A DNA stretch of 47,070 nucleotides from Acidisphaera sp. (GCA_019240395.1 JAFAYM010000171.1:1-47070); one strand, 5' to 3'; numbered from the stretch's first letter, positions 1-8,258 are shown. Notes: generated by a model not told the origin, from the sequence alone. Program-made: numbers and translations.

Positions 1-2
1 TC

Positions 3-140
3 TACGTGAAGGACTTGTTCGGCCTGAAGGTCGAGAATGAGCGCAAGCTGGATCGGCTGCGTCGTGCCTTGCTGCTTTCCCTCGCAGTTCCCGATGAGGG
101 TGCATCGGACGCCGCTCCGGAGGGTGCGGCGGAGCGGTAA
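3..140 (+). CDS. 3' end of an unidentified gene (partial)
   Basis: The frame from base 3 is open to a TAA at 138-140 and gives the last 45 residues of a protein that begins outside the window. The visible part has a basic helical stretch (FGLKVENERKLDRLRRALL) and then an acidic, Ala-rich tail ending EGAAER. I do not recognise the family. The other two forward frames stop within the first 40 bases, so this is the only plausible continuation of an upstream gene. The following 193 bases up to the next gene hold an unusually AT-rich patch at about 200-236, including TATAAC at 231-236; it may be a promoter, but I see no -35 at a good distance. Confidence 0.5.
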   Translation, partial: YVKDLFGLKVENERKLDRLRRALLLSLAVPDEGASDAAPEGAAER

Positions 141-333
141 GGCGGGCCGCAGGAGCGCTGACCCGCACGTGCGGTCATGCTATCGCATGGCCGGAGGCGG
201 ATTTTGTCTCGACTTTTGATTGAAATGCTTTATAACGAGACACGCTCGCGGTAAGCACCGGCCAGCTCGGCCGCTGAGGGCCTAGGGTGGTGGGGCATCG
301 GCCGGGAGCACCCTGGAGAGTAGGCGAGGGCAC

Positions 334-1881
334 GTGAGCGGCACCGCATGGCCCCTTCCGGGGCAGACCCTCTTCGTCGGCAGCGACGGACAGACCACGC
401 TGGAACTGCTGAGCGGCGGTTCCTTCGACCTGACCGGGGCGACCGAGATCGCCACCATCCAGGTGGTCGATGACCAGGCGCTGGGCAATTCGACCATCAC
501 CTTGCAGGACGGCGTCGATCTGACGGTGCGCCTGGGTTCCGATTTCGCCACGGTCATCGGCGCAGACAATGCCGACACGATCGATGGCGGCTATGGCGGG
601 TACGACACGGTGGTTCTCGGCAGCGGCCGCGAGAGCTTTCAGGCCGGGCCGGAGGGCGCCACCATCCGCGCCGATGCGGCTTTTCTCACCGCGACGATCG
701 ACGGCGCGAACCGGTCGGAACTTGACGTCACCGGCTCCGGCACCGCCGTCACGCTCGGCGCGAATATCAGCGGCATCGCCGATCTCGACATCCTCGGCGG
801 CGGCCTGACGCTCGACACCGGGGTCGTCGACATTCCCTTCATCGCTCTGTCGAACTCGATGGATACCGTCGTGCTGCGGAGCGCTCACCAGGAGATCGAG
901 GACGAGATCGGCGGCAACACCATCGCCTTCGCGAGCACCAACCAGACTCTCTATTTGCCCTATGCGAATCTGCTGTCCGGCAATCCCGGCAATCCGTACG
1001 GCGGTGCACCTGCGGGCACGCTGACCGGCTTCGGCGAGGGTGACACGATCGAGATCAATCTACCCTATTCGTCGTCGGAAACGCTCTCCTTCGATCCGGC
1101 GAGCGGCGAACTCGTGCTTGCGGCAGGCGGATATTCACAGACGATCGATCTGCAGGGCCAGTACTCCGGGAGCTTCGGTTTTCAGCAAGGGGCGCCCCAG
1201 GTGTCCGGCTATTGCGGGACCGATGTGACCTTCTCGGCCGAGGAAGCGCCGTGCTTTGCCGCCGGCACGCGCCTCCTGACCCCTTCGGGCGAAGCGCCGG
1301 TCGAGTCTCTCCGGGTCGGGGATGTGGTGGTAACGGCGGCCGGCGCCGAGGCGCCGATCGTCTGGGCCGGACAGCGCCGGATCGATTTCCGGCGCCTGCC
1401 TGCCGACCGGCGGATCATGCCGGTGCGCGTCCGCGCCGGAGCGTTCGGCCCCGCAGTGCCGAGCCGCGATCTCGTGCTCTCGCCGGACCATGCGATCCAC
1501 GCGGACGGCGTGCTGATCCCGGTCGGCAAACTCGTCAACGGCGCGAGCATCGTCCGGGAACGCGTGCAGGCCGTCCACTACTTCCACGTCGAGCTGCCGC
1601 GTCATGCCGTTCTGCTGGCGGAAGGGCTCGAGGTCGAGAGCTATCTCGACACCGGCAATCGCGCCGGCTTTGCCGATGGCGTGGCGAGCACGGAGCTGCG
1701 CTCCACCGCCGCTCCGCGGGGCTGGGAGAGGGCGTGCGCGCCGCTGGTGCTGGACGGTCCGAGACTGGCGAAGGTGAGGCGTCGCGTCCTGGCGCGCTGC
1801 CGGCTGCTGCGCCGACCCATCTCCTCGGGTGCCCCGCCGCGCCCGATGCGTGCCGGGCTGGGCGCCGGCGCTTCACCCTAG
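334..1881 (+). CDS. Hint-domain (Hedgehog/intein-like) secreted or surface protein
   Basis: 515 residues from a GTG start preceded by purine-rich GGAGAG and GAGGG. Residues 1-300 form a low-complexity, Gly/Thr/Asp-rich beta-strand region resembling surface or beta-helix passenger proteins. A Hint_2-type domain begins at Cys307 in the motif CFAAGTRLLTPSGE and continues through VESLRVGDVVVT, LSPDHAIHADG and PVGKLVNG to about residue 445. In Hint families the first Cys and the internal His act in self-cleavage or ester formation; both kinds of residue are present, but activity is inferred. No classical signal peptide is visible, so export would need a type I or similar route. It is convergent with the WcbI gene, and the two stop codons overlap in a shared CTAG at 1878-1881. 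Confidence 0.8.
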   Translation: MSGTAWPLPGQTLFVGSDGQTTLELLSGGSFDLTGATEIATIQVVDDQALGNSTITLQDGVDLTVRLGSDFATVIGADNADTIDGGYGGYDTVVLGSGRESFQAGPEGATIRADAAFLTATIDGANRSELDVTGSGTAVTLGANISGIADLDILGGGLTLDTGVVDIPFIALSNSMDTVVLRSAHQEIEDEIGGNTIAFASTNQTLYLPYANLLSGNPGNPYGGAPAGTLTGFGEGDTIEINLPYSSSETLSFDPASGELVLAAGGYSQTIDLQGQYSGSFGFQQGAPQVSGYCGTDVTFSAEEAPCFAAGTRLLTPSGEAPVESLRVGDVVVTAAGAEAPIVWAGQRRIDFRRLPADRRIMPVRVRAGAFGPAVPSRDLVLSPDHAIHADGVLIPVGKLVNGASIVRERVQAVHYFHVELPRHAVLLAEGLEVESYLDTGNRAGFADGVASTELRSTAAPRGWERACAPLVLDGPRLAKVRRRVLARCRLLRRPISSGAPPRPMRAGLGAGASP

Positions 1882-2867
1882 AGCTCGTCGCCGAGTTCGC
1901 CGGCCTGGGTCGCCAACGCGGTTTCAGCCACGCCGATATCGCTCTCACGGCAATACGGTGCGTGCCGGATCAGGTGGACGATGTAATCCCTGAACGTCCA
2001 CTCATGCGAGTGGAAGCGATACAGGGCGTCCGGACGATACCACGCCAGCCCGAAATGCTGCGCGACCAGCGGATGGACCGGCGTCTGTTCGAAATCCTGG
2101 CCGGTGTGAAAGGCCAGCAGCGCGTCGATGGCACTCGCCAACTGCTCCAGGTCAGCAGTGTCGGCAAACGTCGTTTCGCAAAGCCGCTTGGCCAGGAACC
2201 GGACAGGCTCTGCCGTGAGATGCGTCCAGGTATGAAACAGCGGCACCTCACGAAACGAATCATGCAGGTATTCGCCGACCGGAATATCGACGATCGCGTC
2301 GCGCTGCTGCCAGCGCGCAATGTCGATGGCGAGTCGCCGGTCGAGATTGGGGAGCCGCTGGGCTGACATCTCCATATACCGGTCGAAGATGCTGTCGTCC
2401 GACAGATCCTGCCCCGCAAGATCCGCCGCAAGCTGGGCTGCCACGTAGTCGACCCGCGGATAGCGTCCGTCCGGATAGAGTTCCTCCGGCTCCCGACGCT
2501 GGTCACCGCCGGCCAGCGGCCAGAGCGAGAGCATCGAGGGGGAGGGAAACCGGATCGTGCGAATGTCGGCGGGCAGCGCTTCGTGCAGTCGTGCCCGCTC
2601 CTGCGGGAAATCCGGCCCTTCCTGATACCAGAGCGTCTCGACGTTGGACATGAAGCCGGGGCCGTAATTCTCCCATCCGCCCCAGGGCTGGTTCAGCACG
2701 TGATAGGCGATCAACTTGAACTCGTACGCTTCGCGCAGCGGCTCGACGCTGGCCATGACGTTGCGGATGTCCTCGCCCTGGCAGTTCGCGAAGATCAGGA
2801 CGGCCGGTCGCGTTCGATCCGCCGGAGGCTGCGGCAGCGGCGGCGTCACGGACACCACGGGCGCCAC
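1878..2867 (-). CDS. WcbI-like polysaccharide biosynthesis putative acetyltransferase
   Basis: 329 residues. The WcbI family (capsule biosynthesis, putative acyl/acetyltransferase fold) is suggested by the N-terminal motif VLIFANCQGEDIRNV at about residues 24-38, then a conserved IRFPSPSMLSLWPLAGGD segment and a C-terminal block GLAWYRPDALYRF...WTFRDYIVHLI. It overlaps the upstream gene 2846-4171 by 22 bases and shares all three blocks with it, so the pair looks like a tandem duplication that has diverged. This copy keeps the Asn-Cys-Gln motif typical of the family. It is probably cytoplasmic, with no signal peptide or membrane helix. With the ACP and GT4 genes upstream it likely modifies a surface glycan; substrate unknown. 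Confidence 0.72.
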   Translation of the reverse strand: MAPVVSVTPPLPQPPADRTRPAVLIFANCQGEDIRNVMASVEPLREAYEFKLIAYHVLNQPWGGWENYGPGFMSNVETLWYQEGPDFPQERARLHEALPADIRTIRFPSPSMLSLWPLAGGDQRREPEELYPDGRYPRVDYVAAQLAADLAGQDLSDDSIFDRYMEMSAQRLPNLDRRLAIDIARWQQRDAIVDIPVGEYLHDSFREVPLFHTWTHLTAEPVRFLAKRLCETTFADTADLEQLASAIDALLAFHTGQDFEQTPVHPLVAQHFGLAWYRPDALYRFHSHEWTFRDYIVHLIRHAPYCRESDIGVAETALATQAGELGDEL

Positions 2868-4171
2868 CTTATATACTGCACGGTGTATTCATCGAAGGTC
2901 CACCTGTTGTAGAGGTAGCGGTAACGCTGGCCTGGCGTGCACCACGCAAGACCATAGCGCCCGGCAACCACCGGGTTGACCGGCACCTGCATCATGAACA
3001 TGCCCTGATAGCCCTGGGTCAACCTGGCCAGCTCGTCCATGATGGTCGTGCGGCCCTCTCCGTCGAACAGGGAGCTCGCCTCGATGACCGCCTCTGTCAG
3101 GGCGTGCAGGGTGATACCGCTCGGATCATTGCGGTTGTGAAAGAGCTTCTGGCGCTGGAACTTGCCGAGGAGGAAGTCCGACAGCCTGACATCACAGGTG
3201 TGCTCAGCGGCGGCGAGCGCGGCCGCGTAGCTCTCCAGCGCCTGGCTCGGGTCAGGGCAGGCTTCGGCGCTGCGGTGCAGGTATTCCGCAACCAGCTGTT
3301 CGTCTGAACCGGGGGTCTCGGCGAGGCTGGCGCCGATCATATCGCCGAACACGTATCGACCCGCTTCGTACGGATACTCCTCAGGAACGCAGCGTGGATC
3401 GTCACCCGCAAACGGCCACAGGAGATCCATGGTGAGGCGCGGAAACGTCACCACCTCGGTGTTGCCGGCGAGAGAGCGAAGCTGGGCAGCGGCGTCGTCG
3501 TCGCCCGGGAGCACCTGGCGCCAGAGTTGCGCCACATCGCCGATCTGCCGCCACGCCGCCTCGATCTCCGGCCCGGTCATCTCGGGCGGCAGCCAGACGA
3601 CCCTGATCTTCTTCTCGAAGGCGGGCAGCCGCGCGGCGAGCTGAGCAAGCTCGCGCGCCTGCGCATCTCCATAGACCGCGATCGCGCCGTGCGCCGCCAC
3701 AGGGAGGGCGGTCGGCGCGGCGGGTTCCGCCGCTCCGTTGAGGGTCGTGCAGCGCAGCCACATCAACCCGCAGCCGAGCCGACGCGGATCGTCCGAAACT
3801 CCCACGGAGCTCGGGCTCACCGCGTCGGGTTGCCGGAAAGTCAGAAGCTGCGGAGCAGAGCCGGCCAGCTGATCCGGGGTCAGCACGATGCGCAGCTCCT
3901 CCGTGTCGCTGAGCTCCAGGCTCACGGCGAGCCGGCCGTTCACTTCGACCTGGAGCTGCTGCCTTTCCAGCAGGGGAGGATGCACGAATGGGAAAACGGC
4001 GAACTCGAGGGCGAGCGGCCGGTCGCCGCCTTCTATCGGCAGGATCAGTTCGGCAACCCCGCCCTCCATCCAGCTGTGGGTTTCCTCCTCGTCGGACCAA
4101 CCGGCGCCCTTGTATGCGCCGCTGTTGCCGCCCTCGGCGAAATCAATGAAGAGGTCGACAGGCTCGGTCAT
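2846..4171 (-). CDS. Second WcbI-like protein with an N-terminal extra domain
   Basis: 441 residues. The C-terminal 270 residues match the downstream WcbI-like protein: VTFPRLTMDLLWPFAGDD, QKLFHNRNDPSG and GLAWCTPGQRYRYLYNRWTF. Where the other copy has ANCQG, this one reads VYGDAQARELAQL, so the Cys of the conserved motif is missing. Residues 1-160 form a separate beta-rich domain (LELSDTEELRIVLTPDQLAG) that could bind carbohydrate; this is inference. The start at 4171 is the first good ATG after an 84-base gap from the ACP gene, although its ribosome binding site is weak. It could be a non-catalytic partner of the downstream copy. Confidence 0.62.
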   Translation of the reverse strand: MTEPVDLFIDFAEGGNSGAYKGAGWSDEEETHSWMEGGVAELILPIEGGDRPLALEFAVFPFVHPPLLERQQLQVEVNGRLAVSLELSDTEELRIVLTPDQLAGSAPQLLTFRQPDAVSPSSVGVSDDPRRLGCGLMWLRCTTLNGAAEPAAPTALPVAAHGAIAVYGDAQARELAQLAARLPAFEKKIRVVWLPPEMTGPEIEAAWRQIGDVAQLWRQVLPGDDDAAAQLRSLAGNTEVVTFPRLTMDLLWPFAGDDPRCVPEEYPYEAGRYVFGDMIGASLAETPGSDEQLVAEYLHRSAEACPDPSQALESYAAALAAAEHTCDVRLSDFLLGKFQRQKLFHNRNDPSGITLHALTEAVIEASSLFDGEGRTTIMDELARLTQGYQGMFMMQVPVNPVVAGRYGLAWCTPGQRYRYLYNRWTFDEYTVQYIRWRPWCP

Positions 4172-4255
4172 GGAGTGAGCGACGGCGCCTCGGCGCCGAA
4201 ACCCAGATGGAGCAGGTCCGCCCGTCGCATCAGAGTTGCCTGCGCCGCCCCGCGA

Positions 4256-4495
4256 TCAGGATATCTCGATGCCCTTTTCGCGGAGGATATCGCGGATACG
4301 GAGGATGGATTGCGCCTCGTTGATCTGGTCAAACTCGAACTCTATGCCGTAGATCCGCTCGAGCTCGGTCATCAGGATGACCTGGCGCAGACTGTCCCAG
4401 TTGCGGGTGTTGGCACTCGTCGACGCCTCGCTCACCGCGCGGGGATCGATGGAAAGTGTCCGGGCGACGATCTCGATAAGCGTTGGGGTGGACAC
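4256..4495 (-). CDS. Free-standing acyl carrier protein
   Basis: 79 residues, the usual length for an ACP. The phosphopantetheine attachment motif is NWDSLRQV, with Ser35 as the modified residue, followed by the helix II-III pattern ELERIYGIEFEFDQINEAQS. It is not the fatty-acid acpP: the sequence is divergent and it sits between a glycosyltransferase and two WcbI-like genes. In such loci a dedicated ACP carries an acyl group that is transferred to a sugar or amino-sugar. The donor-activating enzyme is not in the window. The 143 bases upstream contain two strong hairpins (4531-4580 and 4603-4629), so expression may be separated from the upstream gene. Confidence 0.85.
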   Translation of the reverse strand: MSTPTLIEIVARTLSIDPRAVSEASTSANTRNWDSLRQVILMTELERIYGIEFEFDQINEAQSILRIRDILREKGIEIS

Positions 4496-4530
4496 TCGGA
4501 TACCCTTGCAGCCGGCGTTTGCGGCGCGGC

Positions 4531-4580
4531 GCCAGTGGAAGGAATTTGACGAATGGAACCGTCAGATTTCTTCCACTGGC
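4531..4580. other. Long intergenic hairpin upstream of the ACP gene
   Basis: Bases 4531-4551 pair with 4560-4580 to give a 21-bp stem with two G-T wobbles and an 8-base loop (AATGGAAC). It lies 36 bases upstream of the ACP start codon on the minus strand. There is no T-run on either side, so it is not a classical terminator; it may be a processing site, an operator palindrome or a repeat copy. Confidence 0.7.
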
Positions 4581-4602
4581 CGTTTGGTGGTGAGCCGATT
4601 CA

Positions 4603-4629
4603 CCTGACGCTTGGGACCCAAGCGTCAGG
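4603..4629 (-). terminator. Perfect 12-bp hairpin after the GT4 gene
   Basis: CCTGACGCTTGG (4603-4614) and its exact complement (4618-4629) flank a 3-base loop, nine bases after the stop codon of the glycosyltransferase gene on the minus strand. Position and strength suggest termination or mRNA end protection. A following T-run is absent. Confidence 0.55.
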
Positions 4630-4638
4630 ATCGGAACA

Positions 4639-5820
4639 CTAGCATGTCTGTCGGCGATGATTGCGCAGCTCCTCGACCAAGGGGACCAGGATCCGCTCCA
4701 GCATGTTGTCCCAGGTGAAACGCTCGGTCAACGCTCGGCAGGCCGACAGGAACTCAGGCTGCTGCTTCAGGCCGGCGCCCTGCACGTGTTGTACTGCTGC
4801 GTACAGGCTTTCCGCCGAGAAAGGGTCGAAATAGACGCAGGCATCGCCGCCGACCTCCGGAATACTCGAGCTGAAGGAGGCGATGCACGGCGTGCCCACC
4901 GAAAGGCTTTCCAGCACGGGAAGGCCGAACCCCTCGAAGAACGACGGATAGATCGTCGCAACGGCGCCGCGCAGCAGCTTGTATTTCTCGAAATCGGAGA
5001 CGAACCCGGGAAACAGGATACGCTGTTCCTCGATGGCGGTTGCGATCGCCGGCGGGATCGACTGGTCGTCCTGCAACCACCCACGCCTGCCGGCGATGAC
5101 GAACCGTGCGCTATCGAGCGCTTCCGGGAAGATCGTCAGCATTTCGAGCACGCGCGAGACATTCTTGCGTGGCTCTCGGGTTCCCAGGACCAGGAAGTAC
5201 GGTTCGATGCGCCCGAGGTCGAGTTCGTTCTCCGCCTGGATCGGGTACCACCAGGGCCAGGATACGCCGTTGGGAGCGACGAATGTGCGTCGCTCATCGG
5301 CTCCGAGATAAGCCCGCAGATCCTCGACCGTGGCGACAGAAACACCGAAGGTGATCGCGTTCGTGCGCAGGTCGTCCACCAGGCCGGTGATATGATGGCG
5401 GATGTTCTCCATGATGTGGAACTGCGGGGTGATCAGCGTCGAGATGTCGTGATAGATGCTGCATTCGATCGGGAAGAGCTGGGTCACCCGCTTGACGGAG
5501 GGATAGATGCCGGCGGCGAGGCGGCTCTCATCGAGGAGTGAGAGCGGCCCCATCTGCGCCCGGCCCTGAAAAAACCCGCGCGCGAGGAACAGACCGCTGC
5601 CGCGGTCGATCGCGTCCTCGACCGCCTCCCGGGGTACCATGGTGTGCTCGTAGAAGAAGCGGCAGCTCTCGGGCATCCAGCCCAGCATGGCTCGCGCCAG
5701 ACCGGCCGCCGCGACCGAAATTCCGGTCCAGTGTTCCTCGAAGAGCGGCGACACGTCGTAGTAGAGAAGCCAGCCGGCCTCATTGATTTCGCTGGAGAGC
5801 TGCTTCAGGGTGGCCGTCAC
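4639..5820 (-). CDS. GT4-family glycosyltransferase
   Basis: 393 residues, GT-B fold. The C-terminal half carries the family signature: VLGTREPRKNVSRVLEM (linker and start of the donor-binding domain), FVIAGRRGW, LFPGFVSDFEKYKLL, then FFEGFGLPVLESLSVGTP with the E-x7-E donor-site glutamates, and SSIPEVGGDACVYFDP. GT4 enzymes transfer a sugar from a nucleotide donor with retention, usually at the cytoplasmic membrane during capsule, O-antigen or exopolysaccharide assembly. The start is GTG in a GTGA overlap with the stop of the upstream gene, implying translational coupling. Donor and acceptor cannot be read from sequence. Confidence 0.88.
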   Translation of the reverse strand: MTATLKQLSSEINEAGWLLYYDVSPLFEEHWTGISVAAAGLARAMLGWMPESCRFFYEHTMVPREAVEDAIDRGSGLFLARGFFQGRAQMGPLSLLDESRLAAGIYPSVKRVTQLFPIECSIYHDISTLITPQFHIMENIRHHITGLVDDLRTNAITFGVSVATVEDLRAYLGADERRTFVAPNGVSWPWWYPIQAENELDLGRIEPYFLVLGTREPRKNVSRVLEMLTIFPEALDSARFVIAGRRGWLQDDQSIPPAIATAIEEQRILFPGFVSDFEKYKLLRGAVATIYPSFFEGFGLPVLESLSVGTPCIASFSSSIPEVGGDACVYFDPFSAESLYAAVQHVQGAGLKQQPEFLSACRALTERFTWDNMLERILVPLVEELRNHRRQTC

Positions 5821-7262
5821 GCTTCCCCCTTCCGCATTGTGCCGCCGCCGCTCCGCCCGTGTCCCGACACGGCGAATGGCCGCGCCATGGTGTCGTCCGC
5901 TCGGGAGTGCAGGAGGGGTCTGACGTCGCGGCCGGAGCGAATCTCGGCGAGCGAGCGGGTCACCAATGCAGCGAGCCCCCGGGTGGACACGGAGGGGGCG
6001 CTGTAGGCTCTATCGCCGAACTGGTCGGAGACGCTGATCGGCAGCGCCTCGTCGGAGGGCAGAGAAAAGGCCACCGAGGAGGAGTCCGCGTCTGGCCTGA
6101 TCGTCTGGCCGAGCAATGCCGAACGAATATCGAGCGCCGCGAGCCGCGCGACATTCCACGACTGCTCGGGGTCAGCCGCTTCAATCCAGGCCAAGGAAAA
6201 AAGCCGCGGCAGCATCCAAGCCGCATCGAGGGACCGCAGCCGCGCCAGGAACACGGAGCGTAGTGCCCCGCGCGTGGCATGCAGCGCCGCCCGCGCGCGA
6301 ACCACCAGAGCATCGATGACCTGCGCCGAGTCCCCGTTTTCGTTGTACGGGAACAGCACCGGTCGATAACCCGCGCGGTGGAGGTTGCCGGTCCGGCAGA
6401 GCTTCAGCACGACATCCGGAATCACGCTCGCGGGATGCGAAAGGTTCCAGGGAATCAGCACGAAGCCCAGCGATGCGTCATCGCGGATACCCGAGAGCTG
6501 GCTGAGCGCGAGGACGCGGCGCCAGTCGGTCGAGCCGCCGCCGGGACCCTCGCCGGCTTCGTTGCGCAGCCACAGGGATGGCTGGAATTCGGCGAACGAC
6601 CGAACATAGAGCCCGGCGCCGTGCTCCGCGGCTCGACCGGCGCCGGCATGCTGTGTGCTCTTGCGCTGCAAGGCGGTCTCGATGTCTCGTGAGACATAGG
6701 CGGGCGACAACGTATGTGATCGCAGGGTGCCGCCGCCCAGCCGGACGGCGTTCGGCCGTACGGGCTCATAGAGCAGGACACTGGAGATCCCGGCAGGCAG
6801 GACGTTGCCTGCGGCAAACGGATGCGCGCTCGGCGTCAACGGCAGGCAGACATGGCGCTCCGCCAGGACCGACAGGTTCTCCGCATGCTTCAGCAGGCGA
6901 GCGTGTCGCGCCATGCCAAACCGGAAGTGGATGACTCGGGCAGAGTCGACCCCGGAAAGTTGCGTGAGATGGCGGTAGCTTTCGCTGCTGGCGAAAAGCT
7001 CCGGGGCCGGCATGAAGAACAGCTCGGCGCCGTTCTCTCTCAGCACGCTCTCGAACGCGCAGAGCTGCGCCTCGAAACCGAACAGCTTCTGCACAAGCCG
7101 GCACTCTGCCGCCGGTACCAGGGCGGAGGTGTAGGACAGCAGGTTCGTCGGCGCGGTCGCCACCAGGATGGCGGCCGAGGATGGCTTCAGCCAGGCCGCG
7201 CTGTCGATGGTGTCGTCAGACTTCGCAGCCTTGGTGCGGATCGAGGAAGCAGGCGCCGACAT
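5817..7262 (-). CDS. Unrecognised protein of the glycan locus
   Basis: 481 residues, coupled to the GT4 gene by a 4-base GTGA overlap. I do not recognise the family. It has no signal peptide and no obvious membrane helix. Visible segments include ILVATAPTNLLSYTSALVP, LFGFEAQLCAFESVLRENG, a putative beta-alpha stretch VIHFRFGMARHARLLKHAEN, LGFVLIPWNLSHPASVIPD, VLFPYNENGDSAQVIDALV and AGYRPVLFP. These look like an alternating alpha/beta fold with a sugar-transferase flavour, but no E-x7-E or DxD motif is present. The C-terminal 60 residues are Ser/Arg/Gly-rich and probably disordered. Synteny suggests it acts on the same glycan as the GT4 enzyme. The ATG at 7262 has a poor ribosome binding site, so the start is uncertain. 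Confidence 0.65.
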   Translation of the reverse strand: MSAPASSIRTKAAKSDDTIDSAAWLKPSSAAILVATAPTNLLSYTSALVPAAECRLVQKLFGFEAQLCAFESVLRENGAELFFMPAPELFASSESYRHLTQLSGVDSARVIHFRFGMARHARLLKHAENLSVLAERHVCLPLTPSAHPFAAGNVLPAGISSVLLYEPVRPNAVRLGGGTLRSHTLSPAYVSRDIETALQRKSTQHAGAGRAAEHGAGLYVRSFAEFQPSLWLRNEAGEGPGGGSTDWRRVLALSQLSGIRDDASLGFVLIPWNLSHPASVIPDVVLKLCRTGNLHRAGYRPVLFPYNENGDSAQVIDALVVRARAALHATRGALRSVFLARLRSLDAAWMLPRLFSLAWIEAADPEQSWNVARLAALDIRSALLGQTIRPDADSSSVAFSLPSDEALPISVSDQFGDRAYSAPSVSTRGLAALVTRSLAEIRSGRDVRPLLHSRADDTMARPFAVSGHGRSGGGTMRKGEA

Positions 7263-7301
7263 CGATCAGGATTTCGCAGCGGGCAATGCCGGCAGGACGG
7301 T

Positions 7302-7373
7302 CCTTGTCAGCCGGCCGCACCCCGCCAGCCGACCATGCCTTGTCAGCCGACCACACCTTGTCAGCCGACCATA
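7302..7373. repeat. Four tandem 18-bp units
   Basis: Four direct units at 7302-7319, 7320-7337, 7338-7355 and 7356-7373. Units 3 and 4 read CCTTGTCAGCCGACCAYA and differ at one base; unit 1 has three differences from unit 4 and unit 2 is more degenerate. They lie between two divergent genes and could be operators or simply a slippage product. The period is a multiple of three, but neither flanking gene needs to extend through it. Confidence 0.8.
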
Positions 7374-7428
7374 CCATCGAAGAGTTGCGGCAGGGCAGAT
7401 AAGCGATCGTCCGTATTGGCGAAAGACA

Positions 7429-7457
7429 CTGACGCGGCGGCATCCACCCTGTATAGG
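7429..7457 (+). promoter_or_regulatory. Putative sigma-70 promoter of the DUF4214 gene
   Basis: CTGACG at 7429-7434 and TATAGG at 7452-7457 are separated by 17 bases. A transcript would begin about 7464, leaving a leader of roughly 25 bases before the ATG at 7489. This supports the short start over any upstream one. Confidence 0.45.
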
Positions 7458-7488
7458 AGCGTGCGCGGCGACGCAAGCAGACATACAC

Positions 7489-8211
7489 ATGAGCAGTCAT
7501 CTCTCGTTAGCACCGGTCTTGTCATCGCCTGCGTCTTCAGCGCCGGCGTCCTCGGCGGCAGTCTCCTCTGGCCCGGTGTTGGGCGGTATCGACGGCCTGC
7601 TGCAGAACCGGTACGTGGCCGGTTGGGCGTGGCGCCCGGGCAGCACGCGGGCGTGTCACGTACGTGTTATCTCGGCCGGAGAGATCGTCGCCGAAGCCCT
7701 GGCCGACCTCTACCGGGCCGACCTGCTGCGGGCGGGCAAGGGGCTCGGTCATTGCGGGTTCCAGGCGCGCTTGCGCGTCGACCTGCCGGCGGGAGACAAT
7801 GTCCTGGCACTCGTCGAGGCGGCCACCGGCTCGGCCGTTGGGCCGGAGGTCGCGGTGGCGTACACGCTCCCCTTGGAAAGCGTGCCACTCACGCCGCTGG
7901 CCGCTTTGATCCGTCGCGGCACCTGGAGCGACGAAGACGTACTCGCGAACCTTGCAGGCTTCCACCTCGAGCAGCACTGCCGGGAGATGGGCCTCCCCCA
8001 CTTCGTCGACGTGGTGTTCCGCTACATCCTGGGGCGCTGGGCCGAGGAGGCCTCGCTGGCCTCCTACGTGAGGGCACTGCGTTCGGGAGATCTGACGCCC
8101 GACTCGTTTTTCGCCGAGGTTCTGGTTTCGGCGGAGCGCAAGCGAATGACCGCCCCACTGCCGTCGCCCTTCGACGCGCATTTCCCGTTCCGCTCCGCGG
8201 ATCGCGTCTAG
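7489..8211 (+). CDS. DUF4214-type protein with an N-terminal beta domain
   Basis: 240 residues from ATG 7489. The same frame is open back to 7168, but that extension would run through the 18-bp tandem repeats and overlap the divergent gene, so the short start is preferred. After a Ser/Ala-rich leader, residues 29-115 match a domain often attached to glycan enzymes: GGIDGLLQNRYVAGWAWRPG, ADLYRADLLRAGKGLGHCGF, LPAGDNVLALVEAATG. Residues 165-220 match DUF4214: FVDVVFRYILGRWAEEASL, LRSGDLTPDSFFAEVLVSAE. Such proteins are frequent in glycan and surface loci of Acetobacteraceae; the molecular role is unknown. It is transcribed away from the glycan genes. Confidence 0.68.
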   Translation: MSSHLSLAPVLSSPASSAPASSAAVSSGPVLGGIDGLLQNRYVAGWAWRPGSTRACHVRVISAGEIVAEALADLYRADLLRAGKGLGHCGFQARLRVDLPAGDNVLALVEAATGSAVGPEVAVAYTLPLESVPLTPLAALIRRGTWSDEDVLANLAGFHLEQHCREMGLPHFVDVVFRYILGRWAEEASLASYVRALRSGDLTPDSFFAEVLVSAERKRMTAPLPSPFDAHFPFRSADRV

Positions 8212-8258
8212 AGGGATCGCGCGCCGGGTTGGCGGGCGGCGGCGCGCCAGATAAAGGC

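Noticed and set aside
1878-1881. Overlapping stops of the convergent Hint and WcbI genes in a shared CTAG
   Set aside because: Striking but common in compact genomes; no functional consequence suggested.
7302-7373. CRISPR array
   Set aside because: The 18-bp units are contiguous with no spacers, only four in number, and no cas gene is nearby.
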